62,731 bases of DNA from Granulicatella sp041433555 (GTDB taxonomy: Bacteria; Bacillota; Bacilli; Lactobacillales; Aerococcaceae), in contig NZ_JAPWBR010000011.1 in the NCBI RefSeq assembly GCF_041433555.1, forward strand, positions 1 to 62,731, in the 5' to 3' direction. The notes under the pieces were generated by a model. It did no database searches and was not told the DNA's origin. It saw nothing but the letters and a program-made list of their open reading frames with translations. This document shows, one piece after another, positions 36,380 to 45,037 of the stretch; the stretch's first letter is position 1, and each line of letters opens with the position of its first letter. A program made the translations under genes and the position numbers.

Positions 36380-36398
36380 TTTTCAAGTCCTCCCCTCG

Positions 36399-36680
36399 TT
36401 ATTTGCGTTTAGATTTCTTATCGTCATTCACGTGACCACGGTAAGTTCTTGTTGGTGCGAATTCACCTAATTTGTGACCTACCATGTCTTCTTGAATATA
36501 TACTGGAACATGTTTTCTGCCGTCATATACAGCAATTGTTTGTCCAACAAAGTTTGGGAAAATTGTTGAACGACGTGACCAAGTTTTGATCACAACTTTT
36601 TTGTCGCTACCTTGAGCAGCTTCAACCTTTTTCATCAAATGATCATCGACGAAAGGTCCTTTTTTCAAACTACGACCCAT
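36399..36680 (-). CDS. rpsS: 30S ribosomal protein S19
   Basis: 93 aa. Starts MGRSLKKGPFVDDHLMKKVE and has the conserved GHKLGEFAPTRTYRGH. It forms the 30S head with S13 and contacts A-site tRNA. It lies 54 bases after rplB. Confidence 0.98.
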   Translation of the reverse strand: MGRSLKKGPFVDDHLMKKVEAAQGSDKKVVIKTWSRRSTIFPNFVGQTIAVYDGRKHVPVYIQEDMVGHKLGEFAPTRTYRGHVNDDKKSKRK

Positions 36681-36734
36681 TACGGAAATCCTCCTTCCAG
36701 AATTTTAATAGAATCAGATTTGTTATCTAGTTAA

Positions 36735-37565
36735 TTATTTTTTACGACCACGAACAATAAGCTTGTTAGAACGAGCTTTCTTGCTACGAGTTTTGTATCC
36801 AAGAGCTGGTTTACCCCATGGAGATACTGGTGTTGGACGTCCGATAGGAGCGCGACCTTCACCACCACCGTGTGGGTGATCGTTAGGGTTCATTACAGAA
36901 CCACGAACTGTTGGGCGTTTACGTTTCCAACGAGAACGTCCTGCTTTACCGAAGTTAATTAATTCGTGTTGTTCGTTACCAACAGTACCGATTGTTGCAC
37001 GGCAAGTTGAAAGAATCATACGAACTTCACCAGAGTTCAAACGAACTAAAGTGTATTTACCTTCTTGACCAAGTACTTGTGCACTTGTACCAGCTGAACG
37101 AACTAATTGTCCGCCTTTACCTGGTTTTGTTTCAATGTTGTGGATCACAGTACCCACTGGGATGTTTGCTAATGGTAAAGCATTACCTACTTTAATATCA
37201 GCATTTTCTCCTGATTCGATACGTTGTCCTACTTGTAAACCTTTTGGAGCAATGATATATGCTTTAACACCATCTACATAGTGAATTAATGCAATGTTTG
37301 CTGTACGGTTTGGATCGTACTCGATTGAGTGAACTACACCTTCAACGTTATCTTTGTTACGTTTGAAGTCGATCACACGGTAAGCACGTTTGTGTCCGCC
37401 ACCTTGGTGACGTACAGTGATTTTACCTTGGCTGTTACGACCAGCGTTGTTTTTTGATGATTCCAACAAAGTTTTTTCTGGTGTTGACTTTGTGATTTCG
37501 CTGAAGTCATAACCTGTCATATTACGACGGCCGTTTGAGGTTGGATTATATTTTTTAATCGCCAC
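36735..37565 (-). CDS. rplB: 50S ribosomal protein L2
   Basis: 276 aa. MAIKKYNPTSNGRRNMTGYD at the start and MNPNDHPHGGGEGRAPIGRP near residue 225 contain the conserved His region needed for peptidyl-transferase activity and subunit joining. It lies between rplW and rpsS. Confidence 0.98.
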   Translation of the reverse strand: MAIKKYNPTSNGRRNMTGYDFSEITKSTPEKTLLESSKNNAGRNSQGKITVRHQGGGHKRAYRVIDFKRNKDNVEGVVHSIEYDPNRTANIALIHYVDGVKAYIIAPKGLQVGQRIESGENADIKVGNALPLANIPVGTVIHNIETKPGKGGQLVRSAGTSAQVLGQEGKYTLVRLNSGEVRMILSTCRATIGTVGNEQHELINFGKAGRSRWKRKRPTVRGSVMNPNDHPHGGGEGRAPIGRPTPVSPWGKPALGYKTRSKKARSNKLIVRGRKK

Positions 37566-37609
37566 GTCTATTTCCTCCTATTATTATAGTAGTTTTTTCT
37601 TTCTGAAGA

Positions 37610-37900
37610 TTAAGCTTCTTCAGCGAATAATTGAATATCTTTTGAATCTTTTGTAAGCTTCACAATTGCTTTACGACGTTTGTTAGTGTAACCACCGTAG
37701 CGGCCAACACGTTTGAATTTAGCACGTACATTTAAGATGTTAACTTTTTCAACTTTAACACCAAAAATTTCTTCTACGGCTTGACGTACTTGAATTTTGT
37801 TAGCACGTACATCAACTTCAAAAGTGTATTTCTTTTCGTCAGTAGCAAGCATTGAAGCTTCAGTAATGATTGGGCGTTTGATTACGTCACGTGCATCCAT
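37610..37900 (-). CDS. rplW: 50S ribosomal protein L23
   Basis: 96 aa. MDARDVIKRPIITEASMLAT and VNILNVRAKFKRVGRYGGYT are typical. It is the exit-site docking protein for trigger factor and SRP. The start shares one base with the rplD stop (TAATG). Confidence 0.97.
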   Translation of the reverse strand: MDARDVIKRPIITEASMLATDEKKYTFEVDVRANKIQVRQAVEEIFGVKVEKVNILNVRAKFKRVGRYGGYTNKRRKAIVKLTKDSKDIQLFAEEA

Positions 37901-38523
37901 TATTGAAGTCCCTCCTCTACTTTAGAAAGAGCTGCTTTTGTGAATAATAATTTGTCGTTGTTTACAACGTCTAATACTGTAACATCTGTTTCGTCAACGA
38001 TTGTAACGTTTGGAATGTTGCGAGCTGCTAATAATGCGAAATCGTTTGAAGATTCTACAACCACTAACACTTTTGTATCAACGTTTAAGTTAGACAATAC
38101 TTGTGCAAACTCTTTTGTTTTTGGTGCGTCAAATTGTAATGTTTCCACTACAACAAGCTTGTTATCCAATACTTTTTGTGATAATACTGATTTAATCGCT
38201 AAGCGACGTACTTTTTTAGGTAATTTGTAACTATATGAACGAGGTGTTGGTCCGAATACAATACCTCCGCCACGCCATTGTGGTGAACGGATTGATCCTT
38301 GACGAGCACGACCAGTTCCTTTTTGGCGCCATGGTTTACGGCCGCCTCCGCTTACTGCACTACGGTTTTTAACAGCGTGTGTTCCTTGACGTAATGAAGC
38401 GCGTTGCATGATTACTGCGTCGAATACTACATTTTCGTTTGGTTCAATTCCGAAGATTTCTGAGTTTAATTCGATTTCTCCGTTTGTTGTTCCATCTTGT
38501 TTAAATAATGTAACTTTTGTCAT
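37900..38523 (-). CDS. rplD: 50S ribosomal protein L4
   Basis: 207 aa. The tunnel-lining loop SGGGRKPWRQKGTGRARQGS and RSPQWRGGGIVFGP are diagnostic. In Gammaproteobacteria L4 autoregulates the S10 operon through the leader; that leader structure is not evident here. Coupled to rplW by a one-base overlap. Confidence 0.98.
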   Translation of the reverse strand: MTKVTLFKQDGTTNGEIELNSEIFGIEPNENVVFDAVIMQRASLRQGTHAVKNRSAVSGGGRKPWRQKGTGRARQGSIRSPQWRGGGIVFGPTPRSYSYKLPKKVRRLAIKSVLSQKVLDNKLVVVETLQFDAPKTKEFAQVLSNLNVDTKVLVVVESSNDFALLAARNIPNVTIVDETDVTVLDVVNNDKLLFTKAALSKVEEGLQ

Positions 38524-38548
38524 TCTCTCGTTCCTCCTTCCCTATTTA

Positions 38549-39181
38549 TTATTTAGATTTAATTGCTGTTTTAATTTCTACTAATGATTTCTTAGATCCA
38601 GGTACGTTACCTTTGATTAAGATTACATTGCGTTCTGCATCAACTTTCACTACTTCTAAGTTTTGAATAGTGATACGGTCGCCACCCATTTGTCCAGGTA
38701 ATGCTTTACCTTTGAAAACGCGTGATGGGAATGATGCTCCACCCATTGAACCAGGACGACGGTGGTAACGAGAACCGTGTGCCATTGGTCCGCGAGATTG
38801 TCCATGACGTTTGATAGCACCTTGGAAACCTTTCCCTTTAGATGTACCTGTTACGTCAACGATGTCTCCTGCTTTGAATACATCAACTGTAATTTCTTGT
38901 CCTACTTCGTACTCGCTAAGCTCGACATTGTTGAATTCACGAATGAAGCGCTTAGGAGTAGCATTTGCTTTTGCTACATGACCTTTAGCAGGGCGATTTG
39001 ATAAAACTTCACGTAAGTCATCGAAACCTAATTGAACAGCTTCGTAACCGTCGTTTTCGATTGTTTTTAATTGAAGAACAACGTTTGGAGTTACTTCAAC
39101 TACTGTTACAGGAATAAGTTCACCTGCTTCTGTAAAGTATTGAGTCATCCCTACTTTTTTGCCTAAGATTCCTTTGGTCAT
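38549..39181 (-). CDS. rplC: 50S ribosomal protein L3
   Basis: 210 aa. MTKGILGKKVGMTQYFTEAG and the central loop GPMAHGSRYHRRPGSMGGAS reach toward the peptidyl-transferase centre. An early assembly protein. It lies 25 bases from rpsJ on one side and from rplD on the other. Confidence 0.98.
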   Translation of the reverse strand: MTKGILGKKVGMTQYFTEAGELIPVTVVEVTPNVVLQLKTIENDGYEAVQLGFDDLREVLSNRPAKGHVAKANATPKRFIREFNNVELSEYEVGQEITVDVFKAGDIVDVTGTSKGKGFQGAIKRHGQSRGPMAHGSRYHRRPGSMGGASFPSRVFKGKALPGQMGGDRITIQNLEVVKVDAERNVILIKGNVPGSKKSLVEIKTAIKSK

Positions 39182-39206
39182 GGTTACACCTCCATTTTTC
39201 TATTTA

Positions 39207-39515
39207 TTATAATTTGATTTCGATGTCAACGCCGCTTGGTAAATCAAGCTTCATTAAGGCATCAACAGTTTTTGGCGTTGGATTAACGATGTCGATCAAA
39301 CGCTTGTGTGTACGCATTTCAAATTGTTCGCGAGAATCTTTATATTTGTGAGTCGCACGAATAACTGTGTAAAGCGATCTTTCTGTTGGCAATGGAATTG
39401 GACCAGCTACGCTAGCACCAGTTCTTTTTGCTGTTTCTACGATTTTTTCCGCTGATTGATCAAGCGCACGGTGTTCGTAAGCTTTCAAACGGATACGGAT
39501 TTTTTGTTTTGCCAT
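39207..39515 (-). CDS. rpsJ: 30S ribosomal protein S10
   Basis: 102 aa from the ATG at 39515, which follows GAAGGAGGAAAGACA. MAKQKIRIRLKAYEHRALDQ is the normal N-terminus. The frame stays open upstream for 36 further codons to an ATG at 39623, which would give an unusual extended protein; this is rejected as the main product. S10 also joins transcription antitermination complexes with NusB. First gene of the S10-spc-alpha block. Confidence 0.97.
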   Translation of the reverse strand: MAKQKIRIRLKAYEHRALDQSAEKIVETAKRTGASVAGPIPLPTERSLYTVIRATHKYKDSREQFEMRTHKRLIDIVNPTPKTVDALMKLDLPSGVDIEIKL

Positions 39516-39692
39516 TGTCTTTCCTCCTTCGTCTAATGTTGTCATAAGACTAGCTCCACGCGAATTTCCGACTTGACCCTTTCGTGGCAAAGCGTCCGGG
39601 CGTGTCGCAACCTCTCGTTTCATAGCTCCCCTTCTTATTTTAAGAGGGGGTATGCTGCTTTAGAATTTACATTCCTCTGCGGCACTTTTAAT
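39516..39692 (-). promoter_or_regulatory. Leader of the S10 operon
   Basis: About 170 bases of 5' leader run from the predicted start near 39686 to rpsJ. It includes a hairpin at 39628-39649 (CCCCTTCTT, AAGAGGGG in plus sense) followed by a GC-richer segment in frame with rpsJ. No riboswitch class is recognised. A leader this long could carry regulation or processing signals. Confidence 0.5.
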
Positions 39693-39721
39693 AGTATACA
39701 AGATTCTTTTTTTGATTGCAA
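39693..39721 (-). promoter_or_regulatory. Main promoter of the S10-spc-alpha operon
   Basis: On the minus strand, -35 TTGCAA (39716-39721), a 17-base spacer and -10 TATACT (39693-39698). It is the best promoter in the 424-base tuf-rpsJ gap. The remaining 39722-39890 is A+T-rich with nothing recognisable. Confidence 0.85.
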
Positions 39722-39884
39722 GCGAAAACCGTTGATTTGACAACATTTATTTATGCACACGCGCCCGTGTGTTCCATTTTGTTTTAAACCCTTTACAAAC
39801 GTTGTTATATCAACGTTTTTGGTATTTTACTTTGTTTTTTGTTTTTCGCTTTCAATTGTCTGACATTTTAATTTAAAAAATTTT

Positions 39885-39918
39885 AATAAAAAAAGACTAT
39901 CCAAAATTGGATAGTCTT
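39885..39918 (-). terminator. Intrinsic terminator of tuf
   Basis: AAGACTATCCAA, loop AA and TTGGATAGTCTT form a perfect 12-bp stem, followed on the minus strand by TTTTTATTAAAA. It separates the str and S10 transcripts. Confidence 0.92.
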
Positions 39919-39939
39919 GAAAATCAATTTTAAGAAAAA

Positions 39940-41127
39940 TTATTTTTCGATAGAAGCTACTGAACCAGCACCTACAGTACGTCCACCTTCACGGATAGAG
40001 AATTTAGTACCGTTTTCGATAGCAACTGGGTGAATTAATTCAACTTCCATAGTTACGTTGTCACCAGGCATTACCATTTCAACGCCTTCTGGTAACAAGC
40101 AAACACCAGTGATGTCTGTTGTACGGAAGTAGAATTGAGGACGGTAGTTAGTGAAGAATGGAGTATGACGTCCACCTTCTTCTTTAGTTAATACGTAAAC
40201 TTCAGCTTTGAATTTAGTATGTGGAGTGATTGTTCCTGGTTTAGCAAGAACTTGTCCACGTTCGATGTTGTCACGTGTAACACCACGTAATAATGTACCA
40301 ATGTTATCCCCTGCTTCAGCATAGTCTAACAATTTACGGAACATTTCAACACCTGTAACAGTTGTTTTAGAAGTTTCTTCTGAAATACCAACGATTTCAA
40401 CTTCGTCACCAACACGAACTTGTCCACGTTCAACACGACCTGTAGCAACAGTACCACGACCTGTGATTGAGAACACGTCTTCGACTGGCATCATGAATGG
40501 TTTGTCAACGTCACGTTCTGGAGTTGGGATGTATTCGTCAACTGCAGCCATTAATTCTAAGATTTTTTCTTCGTATGAAGCATCGCCTTCTAAAGCGCGT
40601 AAAGCAGAACCTGCAACAACTGGAGTGTCATCGCCTGGGAAATCGTATTCTGATAATAAGTCACGAACTTCCATTTCTACTAATTCTAATAACTCTTCAT
40701 CGTCAACCATGTCAACTTTGTTTAAGAATACAACGATGTAAGGAACACCTACTTGACGTGATAATAAGATGTGTTCACGTGTTTGTGGCATTGGGCCGTC
40801 AGCTGCAGATACTACTAAGATAGCACCGTCCATTTGAGCAGCACCAGTGATCATGTTTTTAACGTAGTCCGCGTGTCCTGGGCAGTCAACGTGAGCGTAG
40901 TGACGAGTGTCAGTTTCGTACTCAACGTGAGCTGTGTTGATTGTGATACCACGTTCGCGTTCTTCTGGAGCTTTATCGATTGAACCGTAATCTTGAGCTT
41001 GCGCGAAACCTTTCTTAGCTAATACAGTTGTAATAGCAGCAGTTAATGTTGTTTTACCGTGGTCAACGTGGCCGATTGTACCAATGTTAACGTGTGGTTT
41101 TGAACGGTCAAATTTTTCTTTTGCCAT
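39940..41127 (-). CDS. tuf: Elongation factor Tu
   Basis: 395 aa. The GTPase motifs are GHVDHGKTTLTAAI, DCPGHADYVKNMI and FLNKVDMV. The switch I segment is ERERGITINTAHVEYET. It delivers aminoacyl-tRNA to the ribosome. It follows fusA but has its own promoter in the 152-base gap (41190-41219) and its own terminator. The third domain PFFTNYRPQFYFRTTDITG is intact. Confidence 0.99.
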   Translation of the reverse strand: MAKEKFDRSKPHVNIGTIGHVDHGKTTLTAAITTVLAKKGFAQAQDYGSIDKAPEERERGITINTAHVEYETDTRHYAHVDCPGHADYVKNMITGAAQMDGAILVVSAADGPMPQTREHILLSRQVGVPYIVVFLNKVDMVDDEELLELVEMEVRDLLSEYDFPGDDTPVVAGSALRALEGDASYEEKILELMAAVDEYIPTPERDVDKPFMMPVEDVFSITGRGTVATGRVERGQVRVGDEVEIVGISEETSKTTVTGVEMFRKLLDYAEAGDNIGTLLRGVTRDNIERGQVLAKPGTITPHTKFKAEVYVLTKEEGGRHTPFFTNYRPQFYFRTTDITGVCLLPEGVEMVMPGDNVTMEVELIHPVAIENGTKFSIREGGRTVGAGSVASIEK

Positions 41128-41189
41128 TTAAATGATTCCTCCTAATAATTGAGTTTTGTTAGATTCTATAACAGTATCTACCGATTGTA

Positions 41190-41219
41190 ATTATACCAAA
41201 GAACTCTCTTAAAAATCAA
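41190..41219 (-). promoter_or_regulatory. Promoter of tuf
   Basis: On the minus strand, -35 TTGATT (41214-41219), an 18-base spacer and a perfect -10 TATAAT (41190-41195). The -35 box directly abuts the hairpin at 41220-41242 and is part of its T-rich tail. Confidence 0.8.
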
Positions 41220-41242
41220 CTGGTTATGACTGACATAACCAG
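41211..41242 (-). terminator. Intrinsic terminator after fusA
   Basis: On the minus strand CTGGTTATG, loop TCAGT and CATAACCAG are followed by TTGATTTTT, 38 bases after the fusA stop. Confidence 0.8.
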
Positions 41243-41279
41243 CCGATTCAGTTCATTTGATAGGATGCAGTGCTAGAGA

Positions 41280-43367
41280 TTATTCTCCGTTACCGCCGTT
41301 TTTCTTAATGATTTCTTCTGCAATGCTCTTAGGAACATCTTCATAGTGGTCAAATGTCATACTGAAAGTACCACGACCTTGTGTTGCAGAACGTAATGTA
41401 GTTGCGTAACCGAACATTTCTGATAAAGGAATCATACCTTTAACGATTTGTGCGTTACCACGAACTTCAGAACCTTCAACACGTCCACGACGAGCGTTAA
41501 CGTGTCCCATTACATCTCCGAAGTATTCTTCAGGAACTGTAATTTCAACAGCCATCATAGGTTCTAAGATAGCAGGTTGAGCTTTCTTAGCAGCAGCTTT
41601 CAATGCCATAGAAGCGGCAACTTTGAAGGCTGTTTCAGATGAATCGACATCATGGTATGATCCATCGTAAAGTTTAGCTTTGATGTCAACTAATGGATAA
41701 CCAGCTAATACCCCGTTTTCCATAGCGTCTTTCAATCCAGCTTCAACTGCAGGGATGTATTCACGAGGAACTACCCCACCGACAATAGCGTTTTCGAATT
41801 CGAATCCAGCACCTTCTTCGTTAGGAGTAAATTCAATCCATACGTGACCGTATTGACCTTTACCACCTGATTGACGAACGAATTTACCTTCAGCTTGTGT
41901 AGAAGCGCGGAATGTTTCACGGTAAGATACTTGAGGAGCACCTACGTTAGCTTCTACTTTGAACTCACGACGCATACGGTCAACGATGATATCCAAGTGT
42001 AACTCACCCATACCAGCGATAACTGTTTCACCAGTTTCTTGGTTAGTGTAAGCACGGAATGTTGGATCTTCTTCTGCAAATTTTTGTAAAGCAATACCCA
42101 TTTTATCTTGGTCAGCTTTTGATTTAGGTTCAATAGCAACCTCGATAACTGGATCAGGGAATTCCATTGATTCTAAGATAACTTCAGCTTTTTCGTCACA
42201 TAATGTGTCCCCTGTAGTTGTATCTTTAAGACCAACTGCAGCAGCGATGTCTCCTGAGAATACTTCTGGAATTTCTTGACGAGAGTTCGCGTGCATTTGT
42301 AGGATACGTCCTACACGTTCACGTTTACCTTTCGTTGAGTTCTTAACGTATGAACCTGATTGTAAAGTACCAGAGTACACACGGAAGAATGTTAAACGAC
42401 CTACGAATGGGTCAGTCATAACTTTGAAGGCCAATGCTGAGAATGGTTCTTCATCAGATGAATGACGTTCTACTTCTTGGTCTGTGTTAGGGTCTACCCC
42501 TTTAATTGAAGGAACATCTAATGGAGATGGTAAGTAGTCAACTACTGCATCTAACATTAATTGTACCCCTTTGTTTTTGAAGGCAGAACCACATAATACT
42601 GGGTAGAATTCTACCGCACATGTAGCTTTACGGATAGCTGCTTTTAATTCAGCTTCTGAAATTTCTTCACCTTCTAAATAGCGTTCCATTAAAGCTTCGT
42701 CAGTTTCAGCAACTGCTTCCACTAATTTTTCACGCCATTCTTCAGCTAAATCTTGTAAATCTTCAGGGATATCTGTTTCTTGGATATCTGTACCTAAGTC
42801 ATTTGTATAGATTTCAGCTTTCATTTTGATTAAGTCAATGATACCAGTGAAGTTGTCTTCAGCTCCGATTGGTAATTGAATTGGGTGTGCATTTGCTTGT
42901 AAACGTTCGTGGATTGTACGTACTGAATATAAGAAGTCAGCACCGATTTTATCCATTTTGTTTGCAAATACGATACGTGGAACTCCGTATGTTGTAGCTT
43001 GACGCCATACAGTTTCTGTTTGAGGTTCTACCCCAGATTGAGCATCAAGTACAGCTACCGCACCATCTAATACACGTAGAGAACGTTCTACTTCAATTGT
43101 GAAGTCCACGTGCCCTGGAGTGTCGATGATGTTGATACGGTGACCTTTCCATTGTGCTGTTGTAGCAGCTGATGTAATAGTGATACCACGTTCTTGTTCT
43201 TGTTCCATCCAGTCCATTTGTGAAGCTCCTTCGTGAGTTTCACCAATTTTGTGGATCTTACCAGTGTAATAAAGTACACGCTCAGTCGTTGTAGTTTTAC
43301 CTGCATCGATGTGGGCCATGATACCAATATTACGAGTGTTTTCAAGAGAGAATTCTCTTTTTGCCAT
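41280..43367 (-). CDS. fusA: Elongation factor G
   Basis: 695 aa. The GTPase motifs are MAHIDAGKTTTTERVL, DTPGHVDFTIEVERSL and FANKMDKIGADF. Domain IV contains the conserved loop region GGVVPREYIPAVEAG. It translocates tRNA-mRNA during elongation and splits ribosomes with RRF. The start follows AGAGGTG. It lies 71 bases after rpsG, in standard str order. Confidence 0.99.
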   Translation of the reverse strand: MAKREFSLENTRNIGIMAHIDAGKTTTTERVLYYTGKIHKIGETHEGASQMDWMEQEQERGITITSAATTAQWKGHRINIIDTPGHVDFTIEVERSLRVLDGAVAVLDAQSGVEPQTETVWRQATTYGVPRIVFANKMDKIGADFLYSVRTIHERLQANAHPIQLPIGAEDNFTGIIDLIKMKAEIYTNDLGTDIQETDIPEDLQDLAEEWREKLVEAVAETDEALMERYLEGEEISEAELKAAIRKATCAVEFYPVLCGSAFKNKGVQLMLDAVVDYLPSPLDVPSIKGVDPNTDQEVERHSSDEEPFSALAFKVMTDPFVGRLTFFRVYSGTLQSGSYVKNSTKGKRERVGRILQMHANSRQEIPEVFSGDIAAAVGLKDTTTGDTLCDEKAEVILESMEFPDPVIEVAIEPKSKADQDKMGIALQKFAEEDPTFRAYTNQETGETVIAGMGELHLDIIVDRMRREFKVEANVGAPQVSYRETFRASTQAEGKFVRQSGGKGQYGHVWIEFTPNEEGAGFEFENAIVGGVVPREYIPAVEAGLKDAMENGVLAGYPLVDIKAKLYDGSYHDVDSSETAFKVAASMALKAAAKKAQPAILEPMMAVEITVPEEYFGDVMGHVNARRGRVEGSEVRGNAQIVKGMIPLSEMFGYATTLRSATQGRGTFSMTFDHYEDVPKSIAEEIIKKNGGNGE

Positions 43368-43438
43368 CTTCGTTCTACACCTCTTTCTATATTTCTAACA
43401 ATAAGTGAGACCAAAAAGGTTGAAAAACCTTTTTAATC

Positions 43439-43909
43439 TTACCAACGATAGTGAGCAAACGCTTTGTTCGCTTCAGCCATTTTATGTGTATCTTCACGTT
43501 TCTTAACAGAAGCACCAGTGTTGTTCGCAGCATCCATAATTTCTTTAGCTAAACGAACTTCCATTGTGTCTTCACCACGTAGACGTGAGTAGTTTACTAA
43601 CCAACGTAAACCTAATGTAGTACGACGGTCTGGACGAACTTCCACAGGAACTTGGTAGTTAGAGCCCCCTACACGACGAGCTTTAACTTCAAGAACAGGC
43701 ATAATGTTTTTCATTGCTTGTTCAAAAACTTCCATTGGATCGTTTCCAGTTTTTTCTTTAACGATATCAAATGCGTTATATAAGATTGTTGCAGCTTTAC
43801 CACGTTTTCCATCTACCATTAAACGGTTGATTAAACGAGTAACTAATTTTGAATTATAAATTGGATCAGGTAAAACATCACGTTTTGCGACAGGACCTTT
43901 ACGAGGCAT
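43439..43909 (-). CDS. rpsG: 30S ribosomal protein S7
   Basis: 156 aa. MPRKGPVAKRDVLPDPIYNS and the C-terminal REDTHKMAEANKAFAHYRW match S7. It nucleates 30S head assembly and contacts E-site tRNA. It lies 43 bases after rpsL. Confidence 0.98.
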   Translation of the reverse strand: MPRKGPVAKRDVLPDPIYNSKLVTRLINRLMVDGKRGKAATILYNAFDIVKEKTGNDPMEVFEQAMKNIMPVLEVKARRVGGSNYQVPVEVRPDRRTTLGLRWLVNYSRLRGEDTMEVRLAKEIMDAANNTGASVKKREDTHKMAEANKAFAHYRW

Positions 43910-43952
43910 TTATAATCCTCCTTTCATTTAATGAGTGTTTTATTTTTTAAAA

Positions 43953-44366
43953 TTATTTTTTAGGACGTTTAGTACCGTATTTAGAACGACCTTGCATACG
44001 GTTGTTAACTCCTGCAGTGTCTAAAGCACCACGAATGATATGGTAGCGTACCCCTGGTAAGTCTTTTACACGTCCACCACGGATTAACACAACGCTGTGT
44101 TCTTGTAAGTTGTGACCGATACCTGGAATGTACGCAGTTACTTCGATTAAGTTAGATAAACGTACACGTGCGTATTTACGTAACGCTGAGTTAGGTTTTT
44201 TAGGTGTCATAGTACCTACACGAGTACATACACCACGTTTTTGTGGAGAGTTTGTATTCGTTTGTGATTTTTTGAAACTGTTATAGCCTTTACCTAACGC
44301 TGGAGAAGCTGATTTCTCAACTGCTGATTTACGAGGTTTACGGACTAATTGGTTAATAGTTGGCAT
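43953..44366 (-). CDS. rpsL: 30S ribosomal protein S12
   Basis: 137 aa. The decoding-site loops TPKKPNSALRKYARVRLSN and RGGRVKDLPGVRYHIIRG have Lys at both positions associated with streptomycin sensitivity. First gene of the str operon. AAGGAGGAAGAGCTTA precedes the ATG. Confidence 0.98.
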   Translation of the reverse strand: MPTINQLVRKPRKSAVEKSASPALGKGYNSFKKSQTNTNSPQKRGVCTRVGTMTPKKPNSALRKYARVRLSNLIEVTAYIPGIGHNLQEHSVVLIRGGRVKDLPGVRYHIIRGALDTAGVNNRMQGRSKYGTKRPKK

Positions 44367-44533
44367 TAAGCTCTTCCTCCTTCCCTAACGGGTTCTTCTT
44401 GGTCCACACTTCCGGGCGGACCATTTTTTGTTAAAAATTAAAAGACATCACTGTCTCATAAAATGGCCTTCTTACCAGTCAGCACGACTGATTTGATTAC
44501 TTATCAGGAATCAGGTATAAAAGCACCTCTAAT
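44367..44533 (-). promoter_or_regulatory. Leader of the str operon with two hairpins
   Basis: The 167-base leader contains TGGTCC and GGACCA pairing around 44394-44424. A weaker AGACA/TGTCT hairpin (44443-44456) is followed on the minus strand by TTTAATTTTT, a terminator-like shape. No known riboswitch motif is recognised. Confidence 0.5.
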
Positions 44534-44562
44534 AGAATAGCATTTCTCCTTCAACACGTCAA
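44534..44562 (-). promoter_or_regulatory. Promoter of the str operon (rpsL-rpsG-fusA)
   Basis: On the minus strand, -35 TTGACG (44557-44562), a 17-base spacer and -10 TATTCT (44534-44539). Confidence 0.85.
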
Positions 44563-44629
44563 GAATTTTCTTAAGAGAAAATGTTCCCTCTTATTCGGTA
44601 CAATCTATATAGAAGTAACTTACTCCACA

Positions 44630-44666
44630 AATAAATATCCACCGGCTTAGCCGGTGGATATTTATT
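44630..44666. repeat. Palindromic repeat, copy A, downstream of the DUF2922 gene
   Basis: AATAAATATCCACCGGC, loop TTA and GCCGGTGGATATTTATT form a perfect 17-bp stem. A copy differing at one base lies at 45629-45665, and the two bracket the toxin-antitoxin and DUF2922 genes. It may serve as the terminator of the cassette. Confidence 0.9.
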
Positions 44667-44682
44667 CGATTATTTATTGTTG

Positions 44683-44916
44683 TTAAAGAAAGACATCCAC
44701 TCTCCGCGTCTTATAATAAGCATCTCTTCGGCCTTCATACAATTGTACTCCGTCTTTTTCAAAAAGATTAGCTTCTATAATACTCTCCATTGCTATATTA
44801 GCTGAATCCTTCTTTAATTTATCCTTAGGACGTGAAATAATCAGGTTCTTTGTTTTTCTGTCACTCCCTTTGAATCGTAAATGCAGTTTCTTCTCAACAA
44901 ATGTATGATGTGTCAT
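44683..44916 (-). CDS. DUF2922-like small protein
   Basis: 77 aa. LHLRFKGSDRKTKNLIISRP, followed by an amphipathic helix and ending AYYKTRRVDVFL, resembles the DUF2922 family. That family comprises small proteins of about 70 aa in Firmicutes, often paired with DUF1659. No DUF1659 partner is adjacent. Function is unknown. AGGAGGAAAAATT precedes the ATG. It is the last gene of the cassette between the two palindromic repeats. Confidence 0.65.
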   Translation of the reverse strand: MTHHTFVEKKLHLRFKGSDRKTKNLIISRPKDKLKKDSANIAMESIIEANLFEKDGVQLYEGRRDAYYKTRRVDVFL

Positions 44917-45037
44917 AATTTTTCCTCCTCATTTCTATTCATAATCTAATAAGTCTTACACTTATAAAAACAAATTTAGGAGTTAAATTGCTATGCTCTA
45001 AGAGATTTTTTCTGTGAACAATTGTAATTTTGTAATG

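Noticed and set aside
39207..39623. Extended 138-aa S10 protein
   Set aside because: S10 is about 102 aa, and an excellent ribosome binding site precedes the ATG at 39515. Kept only as a low-interest observation on the leader.
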